Source: an uncultured Bacillota bacterium
Lineage (GTDB): Bacteria > Bacillota > Clostridia > Christensenellales > UBA1242
Reading direction: 5' to 3'
Assembly (NCBI GenBank): GCA_900544595.1
Contig: UQVQ01000001.1
Coordinates: 62,001-126,000 of the forward strand
DNA: 64,000 bases
In this document: positions 1 through 7,824 of the stretch, one piece after another
How the letters are laid out: every line of letters begins with the position of its first letter
Numbering within the stretch: position 1 is the first letter of the stretch
Made by a program: the position numbers and the translations under genes
Notes under the pieces: model-generated
The model's database searches: none
Seen by the model: the letters and a program-made list of their open reading frames with translations, nothing else
Told to the model about the DNA's origin: nothing

Positions 1-270
1 CATCTTTATTGGAGCGCAGAACTTGATATTATGAATCCGCAAAACAGGCTCTATCAAACAACAGGAAAGCAACAAAAAAATCCAAACGAAATTAAGAGCA
101 CAATAATTGCGTTTTTAACCTCTGCAATTTTTGCTTTCATAAGCTTCTTCCTTATGAGCGAAAATATTCAAATTGTTTTTGTTAAACTTTTGTTAATTTC
201 TTTTGCATTCTGCGCAGCAAGAATATATTTGTTCTATACAAGAGTTAATTTATATTACAAGGAAAAATAA
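1..270 (+). CDS. C-terminal end of a membrane protein, possibly an ABC-2-type permease (truncated by window edge)
   Basis: The reading frame is open from the first base and stops at 268-270, so this is the 3' end of a longer gene. The visible 89 residues contain a soluble stretch with ELDIMNPQ and NPNE motifs, then two hydrophobic segments separated by a short polar turn, and a short basic tail. The ELD-MNPQ pattern recalls the end of clostridial ABC-2-type exporter permeases, but this is from memory and only the tail is visible. The next gene starts 6 bp downstream, suggesting co-transcription. Confidence 0.5.
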   Translation, partial: HLYWSAELDIMNPQNRLYQTTGKQQKNPNEIKSTIIAFLTSAIFAFISFFLMSENIQIVFVKLLLISFAFCAARIYLFYTRVNLYYKEK

Positions 271-275
271 GAAAA

Positions 276-794
276 ATGAAAAAGTCGACAATTCTTCTAA
301 TAATCTTAATATATTTAGCTTCAATCGTTGTGATTGGATTTTTTGGTATGAAGATTAAAGTTTATGATGAAATCAAATACGTTAAAAACATTGAAATGAG
401 CGTTGAAGCTGAAAATGAAAATATGTTTACATTTATCGACGAGGGGGTTGACGCGGCAACAGGAAACAGAGCATATAAACTTATCATTAACTTTGATAAC
501 TATTTAATTGGCTCGTTCACGCGCAAAAACGGAATAACAGAAGAGAGAAAATATATCCCTTTAACTTTAATTCCTTATGTAACCTATGACACGGGCGATG
601 TTGCAAACTCCGAAGAGGAAAGTATTAAATATAGCATTTCAAACGAGGTTTTTGTTGACAAAGAATATGTTTCGCTTTCCGAAAGGGGACAGCTTTTGTG
701 TTTCAAAACAGGAATTGCATTCATAATTTATGTTGACCCTGCGTCGAAAGGCGGAAACGGAACGGGAGCAATTATCTCGGTTTACGTTAACTAA
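276..794 (+). CDS. Membrane-anchored extracytoplasmic protein of unknown function
   Basis: The 172-residue product starts with a short basic N-terminus followed by a hydrophobic segment (residues about 5-25) with no lipobox, consistent with a signal anchor. The remainder is a soluble domain, rich in predicted beta strands and acidic residues, facing outside. No catalytic motif is visible and the family is not recognised. It lies 5 bp after the permease-like gene and is followed by a strong terminator, so it is probably the last gene of that transporter operon and may be an accessory subunit. A purine-rich AAGGA lies rather far upstream of the ATG. Confidence 0.6.
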   Translation: MKKSTILLIILIYLASIVVIGFFGMKIKVYDEIKYVKNIEMSVEAENENMFTFIDEGVDAATGNRAYKLIINFDNYLIGSFTRKNGITEERKYIPLTLIPYVTYDTGDVANSEEESIKYSISNEVFVDKEYVSLSERGQLLCFKTGIAFIIYVDPASKGGNGTGAIISVYVN

Positions 795-822
795 AAATTT
801 TGGCAAACGCCAAAATTTTTTT
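793..822 (+). terminator. Rho-independent terminator after the permease-like operon
   Basis: TTTTGGC (798-804) pairs with GCCAAAA (809-815) around an AAAC loop; flanking A and T runs extend the stem and supply the U-tract. Confidence 0.85.
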
Positions 823-911
823 GTTGTTAAATCGCTTTGAGAAAAAAATTATTTATGTATAATAAATAATATTGAATTTATTTCAAAAGATAAAACAAAG
901 GAGAAATTCAT

Positions 912-3572
912 ATGAAAAACAAAAAAATTGTGGCATTTTTGCTTTCATTTCTTGCTTGCATTTGCGTTGGTATCTTTTGCGTTTCTTGCGGAAAACCAAC
1001 TGTTAAAGAAATAAGCATCAATGCAGATTCTGTTCAAACAGAAATTTTGTATGGCACTGAATTTAACTATGACGACATTAAAGTTACTGCAAAACTTTCG
1101 GACGGAACAGAACAAGTTCTTAGCCATGAGGAATGCGAATTTTCGAAAATTGACACAACTGTTTTAGGAAAACAAACTTTAACAGTAACCTATGGTCTTT
1201 ACGAAGCAAAAATTGAAATAACCGTTTATGAAAAACTCGAAAGGATTAGTGTTCAATATGTTAATCCTGCCGATGCAACAACAGGTTATGTTCTTCAAGG
1301 CGAAACTCTTGATCTTTCAAAGTTCAAAGTTGTTGCTTTCTATAGCAAAAATCAAGTTACATTAAAAAACTCCGAAGTAACTTTCAACACTGTTGACACT
1401 TCAACACTTGGCGAAAAAACTTTGGAAGTTTCTTATAACGGAAAATCAACTTCTGTTAAAGTTCATGTTATTGAATCTTGGGCAGATGTTATCGGCTTGG
1501 AAATTGAATCAATTTCAATTGTTCCTTCTTCCGTTGCAACTTCTGTCTATCAAAACGAAACTTATAATGTTTCAAACTTGCAAATTGTTGTTACATACAA
1601 AAACGGCTTAACAGCAACTCTTAACTATTCCGACCATTTGGAAGGGGAGGACAAAATTTCCGTTTCAACAATTGACACAACAAAAGTTGGAAAACAAAAC
1701 CTAGTTGCAACATTTAAAGAGTTTTCTTCGCCTGCAATTGAGGTTGAAGTTAAAAAAACATACACAGTTATGGGATTTAGCGACCCAGCATTCGTAACGC
1801 TTTATAACGCAAATAAAGCTAATGCAAATGAGTTTAACAAAACTGGTTCAACAGGCAAAAAAGGTTTTAGCGTTACAAACAACGAATATCTTGTTGGCGA
1901 CGACAATGCGTTCATTTTCTCGCCAATTATGCAAGTTAGAACAAAAGACGGCGAATACAAAAATTTTGCTGAATATAAGGCAATCATTTCAGTTTATCTT
2001 TGCACAAACGAGATAACAGGAACCTATGAACTTTTGGAAGGCGAAAACCTTGCAAGTTATGTTGAATTTGACGAAATTAAACACACCTTTAAATTCACAG
2101 AAAAAGGTCTTACAAAACGCTTTAAAATAACTATTCTTCCATATGGTTTAACATCTTCGGAAGCTGCTGAAATTGAAGCAAAGTCCTTTGAATTTAGAGT
2201 TGTTGATGGCTGGAACGCATATTCAGCAAAAGACATCTCTCTTATTGATAACGCAAACGTTAACAATAAATGGGGCGAACTTAAATCGGCAGAAGAAATT
2301 GAAATAAGCAAAAATATTAGAAGAATTATTCTTCACACTAACATAACAATTTCCGACAGTGATATTCCTTCTGTCCATTTCTTAACAAATCCAAGCGACA
2401 TTCCTGCCGAGGTTGGTTCAGAGGATTATAACAGAGCATTTGGCTCGCTTATTGACTCAACAAAAGAGGGAATTGGATATATCTATCAAAGAAATCTTAA
2501 AAACGGCGAAGAATTCACAATTGAAGGCAACTATTTCACTCTTTCCGCTCAAAATCTTAGTTTAATTGTAACTAAAGAGGTTGATGGAGTTTTAAAGATT
2601 TTAAAAAAGGATGAAGCTTTAACTGTTCACACAACACTTTTTGCTTTCTGTGGCGACAGATCAAACCCAGAGGGCGAGAGTGCAAATTGTCATTTGAACA
2701 ACATTTCTCTTTATGGAAACACAAAAAAATCTGAAGATGCAACACTTTCAGGTGGAGTTATATTTGTTAAATCTTGGGGGCTTAATTTCACAGCATATAA
2801 CAACCTTTCACAATGCTGGTTCATTAGTTATTTCTTTGAAGGACCTTCCGAATATGACGACAAAATGGTAAACACATTGAACCATGTTAACTCATTCGAT
2901 GCATATAACACTCTTCTTTATGTTTGGGGCACAAGAGATGTAAGAATCCAAAACTCAACATTTATTGGCGCTGGCGGCCCAGTTATGATTTGCGACCACG
3001 TTAGAAACAATCAAACAACAGGCGAAGGCGGATATATAACAAATGTTAAAACAACAGATTCAATTCTTGAATCTTATGTTGCAGGAACTGAAGGTTGGTT
3101 CAACACTTATTCAGGTTCTGGGGCAATAGTTCAAGGAATTAAAGCAATGAACGAGCTTGTAACTCCATCTGGAAACACGCTTTGCGATAAATCTGGTCAA
3201 AAAATCAACCTTATTGCAGTTTATAAATCTGGTTCGGCAGAAGGCTTAACACAAAGCAAAATCCGCGGATCATTCACCGATACAGATGAAAAATATACAA
3301 ATGGTTTAGACCTTTCAAATGCTGGTGTTGAAGCAACTAAAAATCAAATTATTACTCAACTTGCAGCAGGTGGTATGACGCCAGAGCAAATTGCTAAAAC
3401 TTTGGAACAAATGGCAATTTTGCAAACATTCAACGGAGCAGTTGGCGTTCCAGGAACAGACGGTTGGCTTAGCGCCCCAGATTCCGCAACTTTTGCAGCA
3501 GCAGAAGGCTATATGAATGTTTACCTATTCAACGGAATGGCTGCAGTTCTTGGACTTGAAAAAGCTGCATAA
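912..3572 (+). CDS. Large lipoprotein with three Ig-like repeats
   Basis: The 886-residue product has a basic N-terminus, a hydrophobic signal and a lipobox-like CVSC ending at residue 26, so it is likely a surface lipoprotein. Three tandem bacterial Ig-like (Big_3-type) repeats occupy residues about 34-110, 111-190 and 198-285; each has a Y-x-G/Q-E-T-Y...L strand and a I/VDTT-x-LGKQ-TL strand. The remaining ~600 residues are rich in Asn, Ser and Thr, with strand-turn patterns (for example NSTFIGAGG) suggesting a parallel beta-helix. The function is unknown; adhesion or glycan binding is plausible. An AAAGGAG Shine-Dalgarno lies 9 nt before the ATG. Terminators flank it, so it is monocistronic. 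Confidence 0.8.
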   Translation: MKNKKIVAFLLSFLACICVGIFCVSCGKPTVKEISINADSVQTEILYGTEFNYDDIKVTAKLSDGTEQVLSHEECEFSKIDTTVLGKQTLTVTYGLYEAKIEITVYEKLERISVQYVNPADATTGYVLQGETLDLSKFKVVAFYSKNQVTLKNSEVTFNTVDTSTLGEKTLEVSYNGKSTSVKVHVIESWADVIGLEIESISIVPSSVATSVYQNETYNVSNLQIVVTYKNGLTATLNYSDHLEGEDKISVSTIDTTKVGKQNLVATFKEFSSPAIEVEVKKTYTVMGFSDPAFVTLYNANKANANEFNKTGSTGKKGFSVTNNEYLVGDDNAFIFSPIMQVRTKDGEYKNFAEYKAIISVYLCTNEITGTYELLEGENLASYVEFDEIKHTFKFTEKGLTKRFKITILPYGLTSSEAAEIEAKSFEFRVVDGWNAYSAKDISLIDNANVNNKWGELKSAEEIEISKNIRRIILHTNITISDSDIPSVHFLTNPSDIPAEVGSEDYNRAFGSLIDSTKEGIGYIYQRNLKNGEEFTIEGNYFTLSAQNLSLIVTKEVDGVLKILKKDEALTVHTTLFAFCGDRSNPEGESANCHLNNISLYGNTKKSEDATLSGGVIFVKSWGLNFTAYNNLSQCWFISYFFEGPSEYDDKMVNTLNHVNSFDAYNTLLYVWGTRDVRIQNSTFIGAGGPVMICDHVRNNQTTGEGGYITNVKTTDSILESYVAGTEGWFNTYSGSGAIVQGIKAMNELVTPSGNTLCDKSGQKINLIAVYKSGSAEGLTQSKIRGSFTDTDEKYTNGLDLSNAGVEATKNQIITQLAAGGMTPEQIAKTLEQMAILQTFNGAVGVPGTDGWLSAPDSATFAAAEGYMNVYLFNGMAAVLGLEKAA

Positions 3573-3590
3573 ACAAAATTAAATATAATA

Positions 3591-3622
3591 AAAAAGGCTC
3601 AATAATTTTTGGGTCTTTTTTT
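3591..3622 (+). terminator. Terminator after the Ig-repeat lipoprotein
   Basis: AAAAAGGCTC (3591-3600) pairs, with G-U wobbles, to GGGTCTTTTT (3611-3620) across a 10-nt loop, followed by a T-run. Confidence 0.7.
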
Positions 3623-3719
3623 ATTTTAAAATTTTTAGGGTATGAAAAAAAATTAAATGTTAAAAATCAACCTGAAAAACAAAAAAAGTTTTTTAAAAAA
3701 TTTAAAAGGGGAATTAGAA

Positions 3720-4415
3720 ATGAAAAAACTAATTAAAAAAGGAATCGTTTTTGCTCTTGCATTATTTATTCTTACGCCTGTTTCAATTTTGTTTGCTGCC
3801 TGCGGCGAAACAATTTCAAAAGTTTCAACCTTCGACGAACTTGTTAAAGCGCTTGGCGGAACAAGCGATATTGTTCAACTTACAAATGACATTGATGTCA
3901 CAAGCGAAATTTTTGTTAATCGAAAAGTAACACTCGATTTAAACGGAAAAACTCTTTCAAATTCAAAAGACCTTTGGAACCTTAAAACAAATCAATTTTC
4001 GCTTATAGGTTCGGGCGAAAACGGCGATTTAACAATAACTGGAAACGGAAGAATTGTTGCAAAAAAAGACGACTGCTATGGCGTTGACGCTCGCGATGGG
4101 GGAAAACTTGTTATTGAAAACACGGAAATTATTGGAAACGTAACTGCGGTCTATTCCTATGAAGGCGATGTTGAAATTCGAAGCGGAACATTCTCAATCG
4201 AGCAACTTAGCGAGAATTTTGGGCATAAACTTTTAATCAATTTATACGACCAAAACCGCGATGCCGGCAAAACGACCTTAAAGGTTTATGGCGGAACTTA
4301 TGTTGGATTCGACCCAGCAAACCCAATGGAAAACGGCTATAAACTTCTTCCAGAAAGTTACACTTCAACATTAGTTGACGAAGCAACAAACACTTATAAA
4401 GTTACAATGTCTTAA
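3720..4415 (+). CDS. Lipoprotein with a predicted parallel beta-helix (pectin-lyase-like) domain
   Basis: The start is placed at ATG 3720, which has an AAAGGGG Shine-Dalgarno; the in-frame ATG at 3657 has none and would bury the signal peptide. The 231-residue product has a signal peptide and a lipobox-like LFAAC. The mature part carries repeated short strands and Gly/Asn turns (VTLDLNGKTLSN, LTITGNGRIVAKK, LVIENTEIIGN, VEIRSGTF), the usual look of a right-handed beta-helix. No catalytic residues are recognised, so a binding or structural surface role is more likely than lyase activity. It resembles the C-terminal part of the preceding lipoprotein in style. Confidence 0.75.
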   Translation: MKKLIKKGIVFALALFILTPVSILFAACGETISKVSTFDELVKALGGTSDIVQLTNDIDVTSEIFVNRKVTLDLNGKTLSNSKDLWNLKTNQFSLIGSGENGDLTITGNGRIVAKKDDCYGVDARDGGKLVIENTEIIGNVTAVYSYEGDVEIRSGTFSIEQLSENFGHKLLINLYDQNRDAGKTTLKVYGGTYVGFDPANPMENGYKLLPESYTSTLVDEATNTYKVTMS

Positions 4416-4430
4416 AAATTAAAAAATTGC

Positions 4431-4457
4431 ACATTTCAAAGCGAAATGTGTTTTTTT
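4431..4457 (+). terminator. Terminator after the beta-helix lipoprotein
   Basis: CACATTTC (4431-4438) pairs with GAAATGTG (4443-4450), loop AAGC, followed by seven T residues. Confidence 0.85.
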
Positions 4458-4468
4458 AAAAAAAAGTG

Positions 4469-4497
4469 TTGACAAATGATTTTTTTTGGCATATATT
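4469..4497 (+). promoter_or_regulatory. Sigma-A-type promoter of the asnA leader
   Basis: Consensus -35 TTGACA (4469-4474) and -10 TATATT (4492-4497) are separated by exactly 17 bp. The next start codon is that of the Asn-rich leader peptide at 4525. Confidence 0.85.
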
Positions 4498-4524
4498 ATT
4501 TTTAGACAAACAAAAGGAGAAACT

Positions 4525-4608
4525 ATGTTTCAATTATTATTCAACAACAATAATAATTCAAACAGCGCACAAAATTGTGGGTTTCTTTTTGTTGTTGATT
4601 TAATTTAA
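4525..4608 (+). CDS. Asn-rich leader peptide of the asnA attenuator
   Basis: The 27-codon ORF has an AAAGGAG Shine-Dalgarno 5 nt before ATG. It encodes a peptide with seven Asn in 27 residues, five of them consecutive (residues 7-11), then Asn13 and Asn17. It sits between a consensus promoter and a terminator hairpin, upstream of asparagine synthetase. By analogy with the trp, his and ilv leader peptides, scarcity of charged tRNA-Asn should stall the ribosome on the Asn run and change RNA folding so that transcription reads through into asnA. The composition, Shine-Dalgarno and position are seen directly; the mechanism is inferred. Confidence 0.85.
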   Translation: MFQLLFNNNNNSNSAQNCGFLFVVDLI

Positions 4609-4622
4609 AAAACAAATTAAAT
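4598..4622 (+). promoter_or_regulatory. Candidate antiterminator hairpin in the asnA leader
   Basis: ATTTAATTT (4598-4606), at the end of the leader ORF, pairs perfectly with AAATTAAAT (4614-4622). The Asn codons (CAACAACAA) can alternatively pair with TTTGTTGTTG at about 4588-4597. The segment from 4594 can also pair imperfectly with AAATAAATTAAC, which runs into the terminator stem. These alternative pairings are what a ribosome-controlled attenuator needs. Confidence 0.5.
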
Positions 4623-4635
4623 AATTAAATAAATT

Positions 4636-4669
4636 AACACCTTTGGAACCCCCCGAAAGGTGTTTTTTT
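4636..4669 (+). terminator. Attenuator terminator in the asnA leader
   Basis: AACACCTTT (4636-4644) pairs perfectly with AAAGGTGTT (4656-4664) over an 11-nt loop, followed by a T-tract. It lies 27 nt after the leader-peptide stop and well before asnA, so it terminates before the structural gene. Confidence 0.85.
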
Positions 4670-4695
4670 AATTTCAAAAAAAGGAGTAATGCAAA

Positions 4696-4758
4696 ATGGA
4701 AAAACAAGCAAATGCCGTAGCGGGCGAGGGAAATAATATTTTGCATTTAAGGATTTAA
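4696..4758 (+). CDS. Possible second small ORF (20 aa) between attenuator and asnA
   Basis: An AAGGAG Shine-Dalgarno precedes an ATG encoding 20 residues that include Asn6 and an Asn13-Asn14 pair. Its last codons form the 5' arm of the 12-bp hairpin at 4743-4785. It may be a second regulatory peptide or a translated by-product. No homologue is recognised. Confidence 0.45.
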   Translation: MEKQANAVAGEGNNILHLRI

Positions 4759-4785
4759 TTAAAAAATAAATTTATCCTTAAATGC
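4743..4785 (+). promoter_or_regulatory. 12-bp hairpin upstream of asnA
   Basis: GCATTTAAGGAT (4743-4754) pairs perfectly with ATCCTTAAATGC (4774-4785), loop 19 nt. No T-run follows, so it is not a terminator. It overlaps the end of the small ORF at 4696-4758 and may protect the transcript or regulate initiation at asnA. Confidence 0.55.
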
Positions 4786-4837
4786 GTTAAAAATAAATAG
4801 AAAACAAAAATAAAAAACAAATTTAAGGAGAAATTTT

Positions 4838-5833
4838 ATGAAATTTATTAAAGAAAAATATGCTTATTTAAGCATGACAGACAAACAAAAATATATTAAA
4901 ATAATTAAAGACAAATTTGAAAGAGAACTTGCAAAACAACTTGATTTAATTCGTGTTTCGGCTCCACTTCTTGTAACGCAAGAATCTGGGCTTCAAGATG
5001 ATTTAAGCGGCGTTGAAAGAAAGGTTTCGTTCGACATTTTGAAAGACGGAAAAGAACTTGAAATTGTTCAATCGCTTGCAAAATGGAAGCGCTATGCCCT
5101 TAAAAAATATGGAATTCCAACCCACAAAGGAATCTACACCGACATGACAGCAATTCGCCGCGACGAAAAACTTGACGAAATCCATTCTGTTTATGTTGAC
5201 CAGTGGGATTGGGAAAAAGTTATTGAGCGCGAAGATCGAACAGTTCAATATCTTAAACAAACTGTTAAAAAAATTGTTAAAGCAATTATTGCAACAGAAA
5301 AATATCTTAAAAAAGACGGGCTTGAACTTGCGCATCTTTCCGACAAAGTGTATTTCATAACAAGCCAAAAACTTTTGGATTTATATCCAACTTTAACACC
5401 AAAGCAACGCGAATATGAAATTGTTAAGAAATATAAAACAGTTTTCATAATGCAAATTGGCGATGATTTATCCGATGGTTTCCCACACGACCTTCGCGCG
5501 CCAGATTATGACGATTGGAAATTAGACGGCGATTTAATGTTCTATCATGAAGTTTTGGATATGGCGCTTGAAATTTCAAGTATGGGAATTCGCGTTGACA
5601 AAGAAAGTTTGCTTTTTCAACTTAAAAAATCGAAAAAAGAAGAAAGACTTGCACTTGACTATCATAAATCAATCCTCGACGAATCTCTTCCTTTAACAAT
5701 TGGAGGAGGAATTGGACAAAGTCGACTTTGCCAACTTCTTCTTGGGAGAGCGCACATTGGCGAAGTTCAGGCGTCCTATTGGGACAAGGAAACCCTTGAA
5801 GATTGCAAAAAGAAAGAAATTGAATTGCTTTAA
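4838..5833 (+). CDS. asnA: Aspartate-ammonia ligase (ammonia-dependent asparagine synthetase)
   Basis: AsnA makes asparagine from aspartate and ammonium with ATP cleavage to AMP, using a class II aminoacyl-tRNA-synthetase-like fold in the cytoplasm. The 331-residue length equals that of the family (about 330). Visible conserved blocks are RVSAPLLV near residue 40, GVERKVSF, KWKRYAL, TDMTAIRRDE near residue 105, HSVYVDQWDWE, and the C-terminal GGGIGQSR that forms the ATP site. An AAGGAG Shine-Dalgarno precedes the ATG. It is transcribed alone behind the Asn-rich leader and attenuator, so its expression is expected to follow asparagine supply. Confidence 0.95.
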   Translation: MKFIKEKYAYLSMTDKQKYIKIIKDKFERELAKQLDLIRVSAPLLVTQESGLQDDLSGVERKVSFDILKDGKELEIVQSLAKWKRYALKKYGIPTHKGIYTDMTAIRRDEKLDEIHSVYVDQWDWEKVIEREDRTVQYLKQTVKKIVKAIIATEKYLKKDGLELAHLSDKVYFITSQKLLDLYPTLTPKQREYEIVKKYKTVFIMQIGDDLSDGFPHDLRAPDYDDWKLDGDLMFYHEVLDMALEISSMGIRVDKESLLFQLKKSKKEERLALDYHKSILDESLPLTIGGGIGQSRLCQLLLGRAHIGEVQASYWDKETLEDCKKKEIELL

Positions 5834-5843
5834 TCAAAAGTGT

Positions 5844-5872
5844 TTGACAAATTGATTCAAATTTAGTAATAT
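5844..5872 (+). promoter_or_regulatory. Promoter of the metK riboswitch transcript
   Basis: -35 TTGACA (5844-5849), 17-bp spacer, -10 TAATAT (5867-5872). Transcription would start near 5879, just before the riboswitch. Confidence 0.85.
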
Positions 5873-5880
5873 AAAAACAT

Positions 5881-5965
5881 CCATAGAGAGTGTGCGAGGG
5901 ACAGCCCCGTTGACCACACAGCAACCTGCAAATTGCAAGGTGCTAATGGCTGACCGATGGGGAAA
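5881..5965 (+). promoter_or_regulatory. SAM riboswitch (SAM-I clan)
   Basis: The SAM-I core is visible in order: AGAG, GAGGGAC-AGCCCC, the closing CACAC of P2 pairing with GTGTG (5890-5894 region), AGCAACC, a short P3 hairpin, then AAGGTGCTAA and TGGC (5938-5950). AGCC near 5903 and GGCT near 5948 are complementary, as expected for the P2 loop/J3-4 contact. It directly precedes metK, a classical target of this riboswitch. P1 is short (CCAT with ATGG), so a SAM-I/IV-type variant cannot be excluded. Confidence 0.85.
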
Positions 5966-6006
5966 AATCAATATCAAAAATCCTGTCGGAAACGATGGGA
6001 TTTTTT
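5954..6006 (+). terminator. Riboswitch expression platform: terminator with competing antiterminator
   Basis: Terminator: ATCCTGTC (5980-5987) pairs with GATGGGAT (5994-6001), two wobbles, loop GGAAAC, followed by T6. Antiterminator: CCGATGGGGA (5954-5963) can pair with TCCTGTCGG (5981-5989), using the 3' side of riboswitch P1. SAM binding should free the terminator and switch metK off. Confidence 0.75.
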
Positions 6007-6047
6007 AATCCCTTTATGGAAATATAAAAAATAAGGGAAATAAAAAA

Positions 6048-7175
6048 ATGAAAAAAACAAAAGAAAAAGATGCTTCAAAAGAAGCAAAACATATGCGCCA
6101 AATTATAACAAGCGAAAGCGTTAACATTGGTCATCCCGACAAAACTTGCGACTATATTGCCGATTCTTTCCTTGACGCGGCTCTTTCTCAAGACCCAAAT
6201 TCGCAAATGGCAGTTGAATGTGCAATTAAAGATAACAAATTGTTTATTTATGGAGAAGCAACAACAAAAGCAAAAATCAACTACAATTCAATTGCAAAAT
6301 CAATTCTTAAGGGAATTGGATATAAAAATAAATTCAAAATAATTAAGGAAATAAGCGAGCAAAGTCCAGACATAAATCAAGCAGTTGTTCGCGAAGAACT
6401 ATGCGCAAACGACCAAGGCATTGTTTATGGATACGCAACAAATGAAACAAAAGAATTTATGCCTTTGCCAATTATAGTTGCTCATAAAATTATGAAAAAA
6501 TATGAGGAATTTCGAAAAAAGCGAAGTGACTTTTTCTCCGACGCAAAAAGCCAAGTTTCGGTTGAATATGAAGGGAACACGCCAAGAAAAATAACAACCG
6601 TTCTTGTTTCCGTTTCCCACGCCAAATCGCTTACATTAAACGAAATTCAAACCTTAATTCAAGAAAATGTTATAAACGAAGTTATGAAGGAATATAAATC
6701 CCTTGCAAGAAAGACGAATTTCATTGTTAATCCAAGCGGAAAGTTCACAATTTGGGGCGCGCAAGGTGATTCCGGATGTGTTGGGCGCAAAATTGTTGTT
6801 GACACCTATGGCGGAGTTGGGCGCGTTGGCGGGGGATGTTTTTCAAGCAAAAACGCAACAAAAGTTGATCGTTCGGGTGCATATTATGCGCGTTATGTTG
6901 CAAAAAACATTGTTGCCCACGGCTTTGCAGACAAATGTGAAATTCAAGTTGCCTATGGAATTGGACTTTCAAAACCAATTGCAATTAACATTGAAACTTT
7001 TAGCACAGAGAAAAAACCGCTTAAACAAATTTATAAGTATGTTGAAGAAAACTTCGATTTCAGCCTTTCAAATATAATTAGCGAGCTTGATTTACTTAAA
7101 CCAATTTACAAGCAAACAGCCTGCTATGGACATTTTGGAAGGCAAGAATTCACATGGGAAAAAATTGAACCATAG
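6048..7175 (+). CDS. metK: S-adenosylmethionine synthetase
   Basis: MetK joins ATP and methionine to form SAM, releasing phosphate and pyrophosphate. Visible motifs are TSESVNIGHPDK (residues about 21-32), the NDQGIVYGYA loop, SDAKSQVSVEY, GDSGCVGRKI, the GGVGRVGGGCFSSKN phosphate-binding glycine-rich loop, and TKVDRSGAYYARY. The 375 residues are slightly short of the usual 380-400, and several positions deviate from common forms (NIGHPDK for xEGHPDK, GGGCFSSKN for GGGAFSGKD), so it is a divergent but apparently complete enzyme. ATG 6048 is preferred over ATG 6096 because AAGGG lies upstream. The SAM riboswitch upstream supports the assignment. Confidence 0.93.
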   Translation: MKKTKEKDASKEAKHMRQIITSESVNIGHPDKTCDYIADSFLDAALSQDPNSQMAVECAIKDNKLFIYGEATTKAKINYNSIAKSILKGIGYKNKFKIIKEISEQSPDINQAVVREELCANDQGIVYGYATNETKEFMPLPIIVAHKIMKKYEEFRKKRSDFFSDAKSQVSVEYEGNTPRKITTVLVSVSHAKSLTLNEIQTLIQENVINEVMKEYKSLARKTNFIVNPSGKFTIWGAQGDSGCVGRKIVVDTYGGVGRVGGGCFSSKNATKVDRSGAYYARYVAKNIVAHGFADKCEIQVAYGIGLSKPIAINIETFSTEKKPLKQIYKYVEENFDFSLSNIISELDLLKPIYKQTACYGHFGRQEFTWEKIEP

Positions 7176-7190
7176 CAAAATGATGCAACA

Positions 7191-7219
7191 AAAAAAGTCT
7201 TCAAAACGAAGACTTTTTT
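7191..7219 (+). terminator. metK terminator
   Basis: AAAAGTCTTC and GAAGACTTTT pair around AAAAC (7203-7207), followed by T residues. It is the last native sequence before the mobile island. Confidence 0.88.
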
Positions 7220-7223
7220 ATTT

Positions 7224-7231
7224 TGGCGGAG
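7224..7231. repeat. Left attachment-site core (attL) of the island
   Basis: TGGCGGAG occurs here and again at 15222-15229, where it is the CCA-bearing 3' end of tRNA-Ser. The two copies bracket the recombinase-encoding island. Only 8 bp are shared, which fits the short cores of serine integrases. Confidence 0.6.
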
Positions 7232-7291
7232 AGAACGTTATCCAATCCTAACACCAAAATATATGTTGGCGTTGGGTGGGTGAAAATTGTT

Positions 7292-7813
7292 TTAAGGTTT
7301 TAATTTGTTTATTTCATCTTCTGTTTGAAATTTCATTTTAAAATTATCATCATCAATTTTATTAAACGTCTTCTCTTGATTTACAAAATTTCGTAGCATT
7401 TGTTTTAAATGCTTTGGAGTGTCAATTTGAGCAAAATTTAATAAACTATGAACGATATCTGTATTAATAATCTCATTTCCAGTGTGTTTCTTATATAAGT
7501 AGACTAATATATATATTTTTTGAGTTATAGATTTTGCCAAAGAATATGATTTAAATTCTTCAATAAATTCTCGCTCATTATTGATTTTCAAATCAACTAT
7601 TTCTAATTTCATGGGTTTACTGCCGGATGTTGTTTTTGTTTTCTTTTTTGTATAATTCTTTTTTTCTTGTTCATTTAAAACATCTTTATCAGTACTTTCC
7701 TTAGTTGAATTGTCAATGGTAATACTTTGTATGAGAGAGTATATTTCCTTTACCTCATCAATTGAACCTTCAATTTCAAACTCGATGTTATTATTTTTAT
7801 ATTTAACTACCAT
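7292..7813 (-). CDS. wHTH-domain protein B of the island operon (unknown function)
   Basis: The start is ATG 7813 with AAAGGAG 5 nt upstream; the frame also runs to a TTG at 7834 but that lacks a ribosome site. The 173-residue product has an N-terminal alpha/beta segment (residues 1-35, KYKNNNIEFEIEG), a Lys/Thr-rich linker (about 55-75) and a C-terminal ~95-residue domain. That domain aligns by eye with its two operon partners: conserved tyrosines and leucines, a D-I pair (NTDIVHSLL), P-x2-L-x3-LR and a terminal beta-wing. It is therefore likely a winged-helix protein. It is the last gene of the operon, 11 bp after the DUF4145-like gene. No known family is recognised with confidence. Confidence 0.7.
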   Translation of the reverse strand: MVVKYKNNNIEFEIEGSIDEVKEIYSLIQSITIDNSTKESTDKDVLNEQEKKNYTKKKTKTTSGSKPMKLEIVDLKINNEREFIEEFKSYSLAKSITQKIYILVYLYKKHTGNEIINTDIVHSLLNFAQIDTPKHLKQMLRNFVNQEKTFNKIDDDNFKMKFQTEDEINKLKP

Positions 7814-7824
7814 TTTTTCTCCTT

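Noticed and set aside
3657..3719. N-terminal extension of the beta-helix lipoprotein
   Set aside because: The Lys/Asn/Phe-rich extension lacks a Shine-Dalgarno and would displace a normal lipoprotein signal peptide starting at 3720.
4525..4669. T-box leader for asnA
   Set aside because: The leader is too short, and no specifier loop or clear AGGGUGGNACCGCG box is present; the Asn-rich ORF explains the region better.
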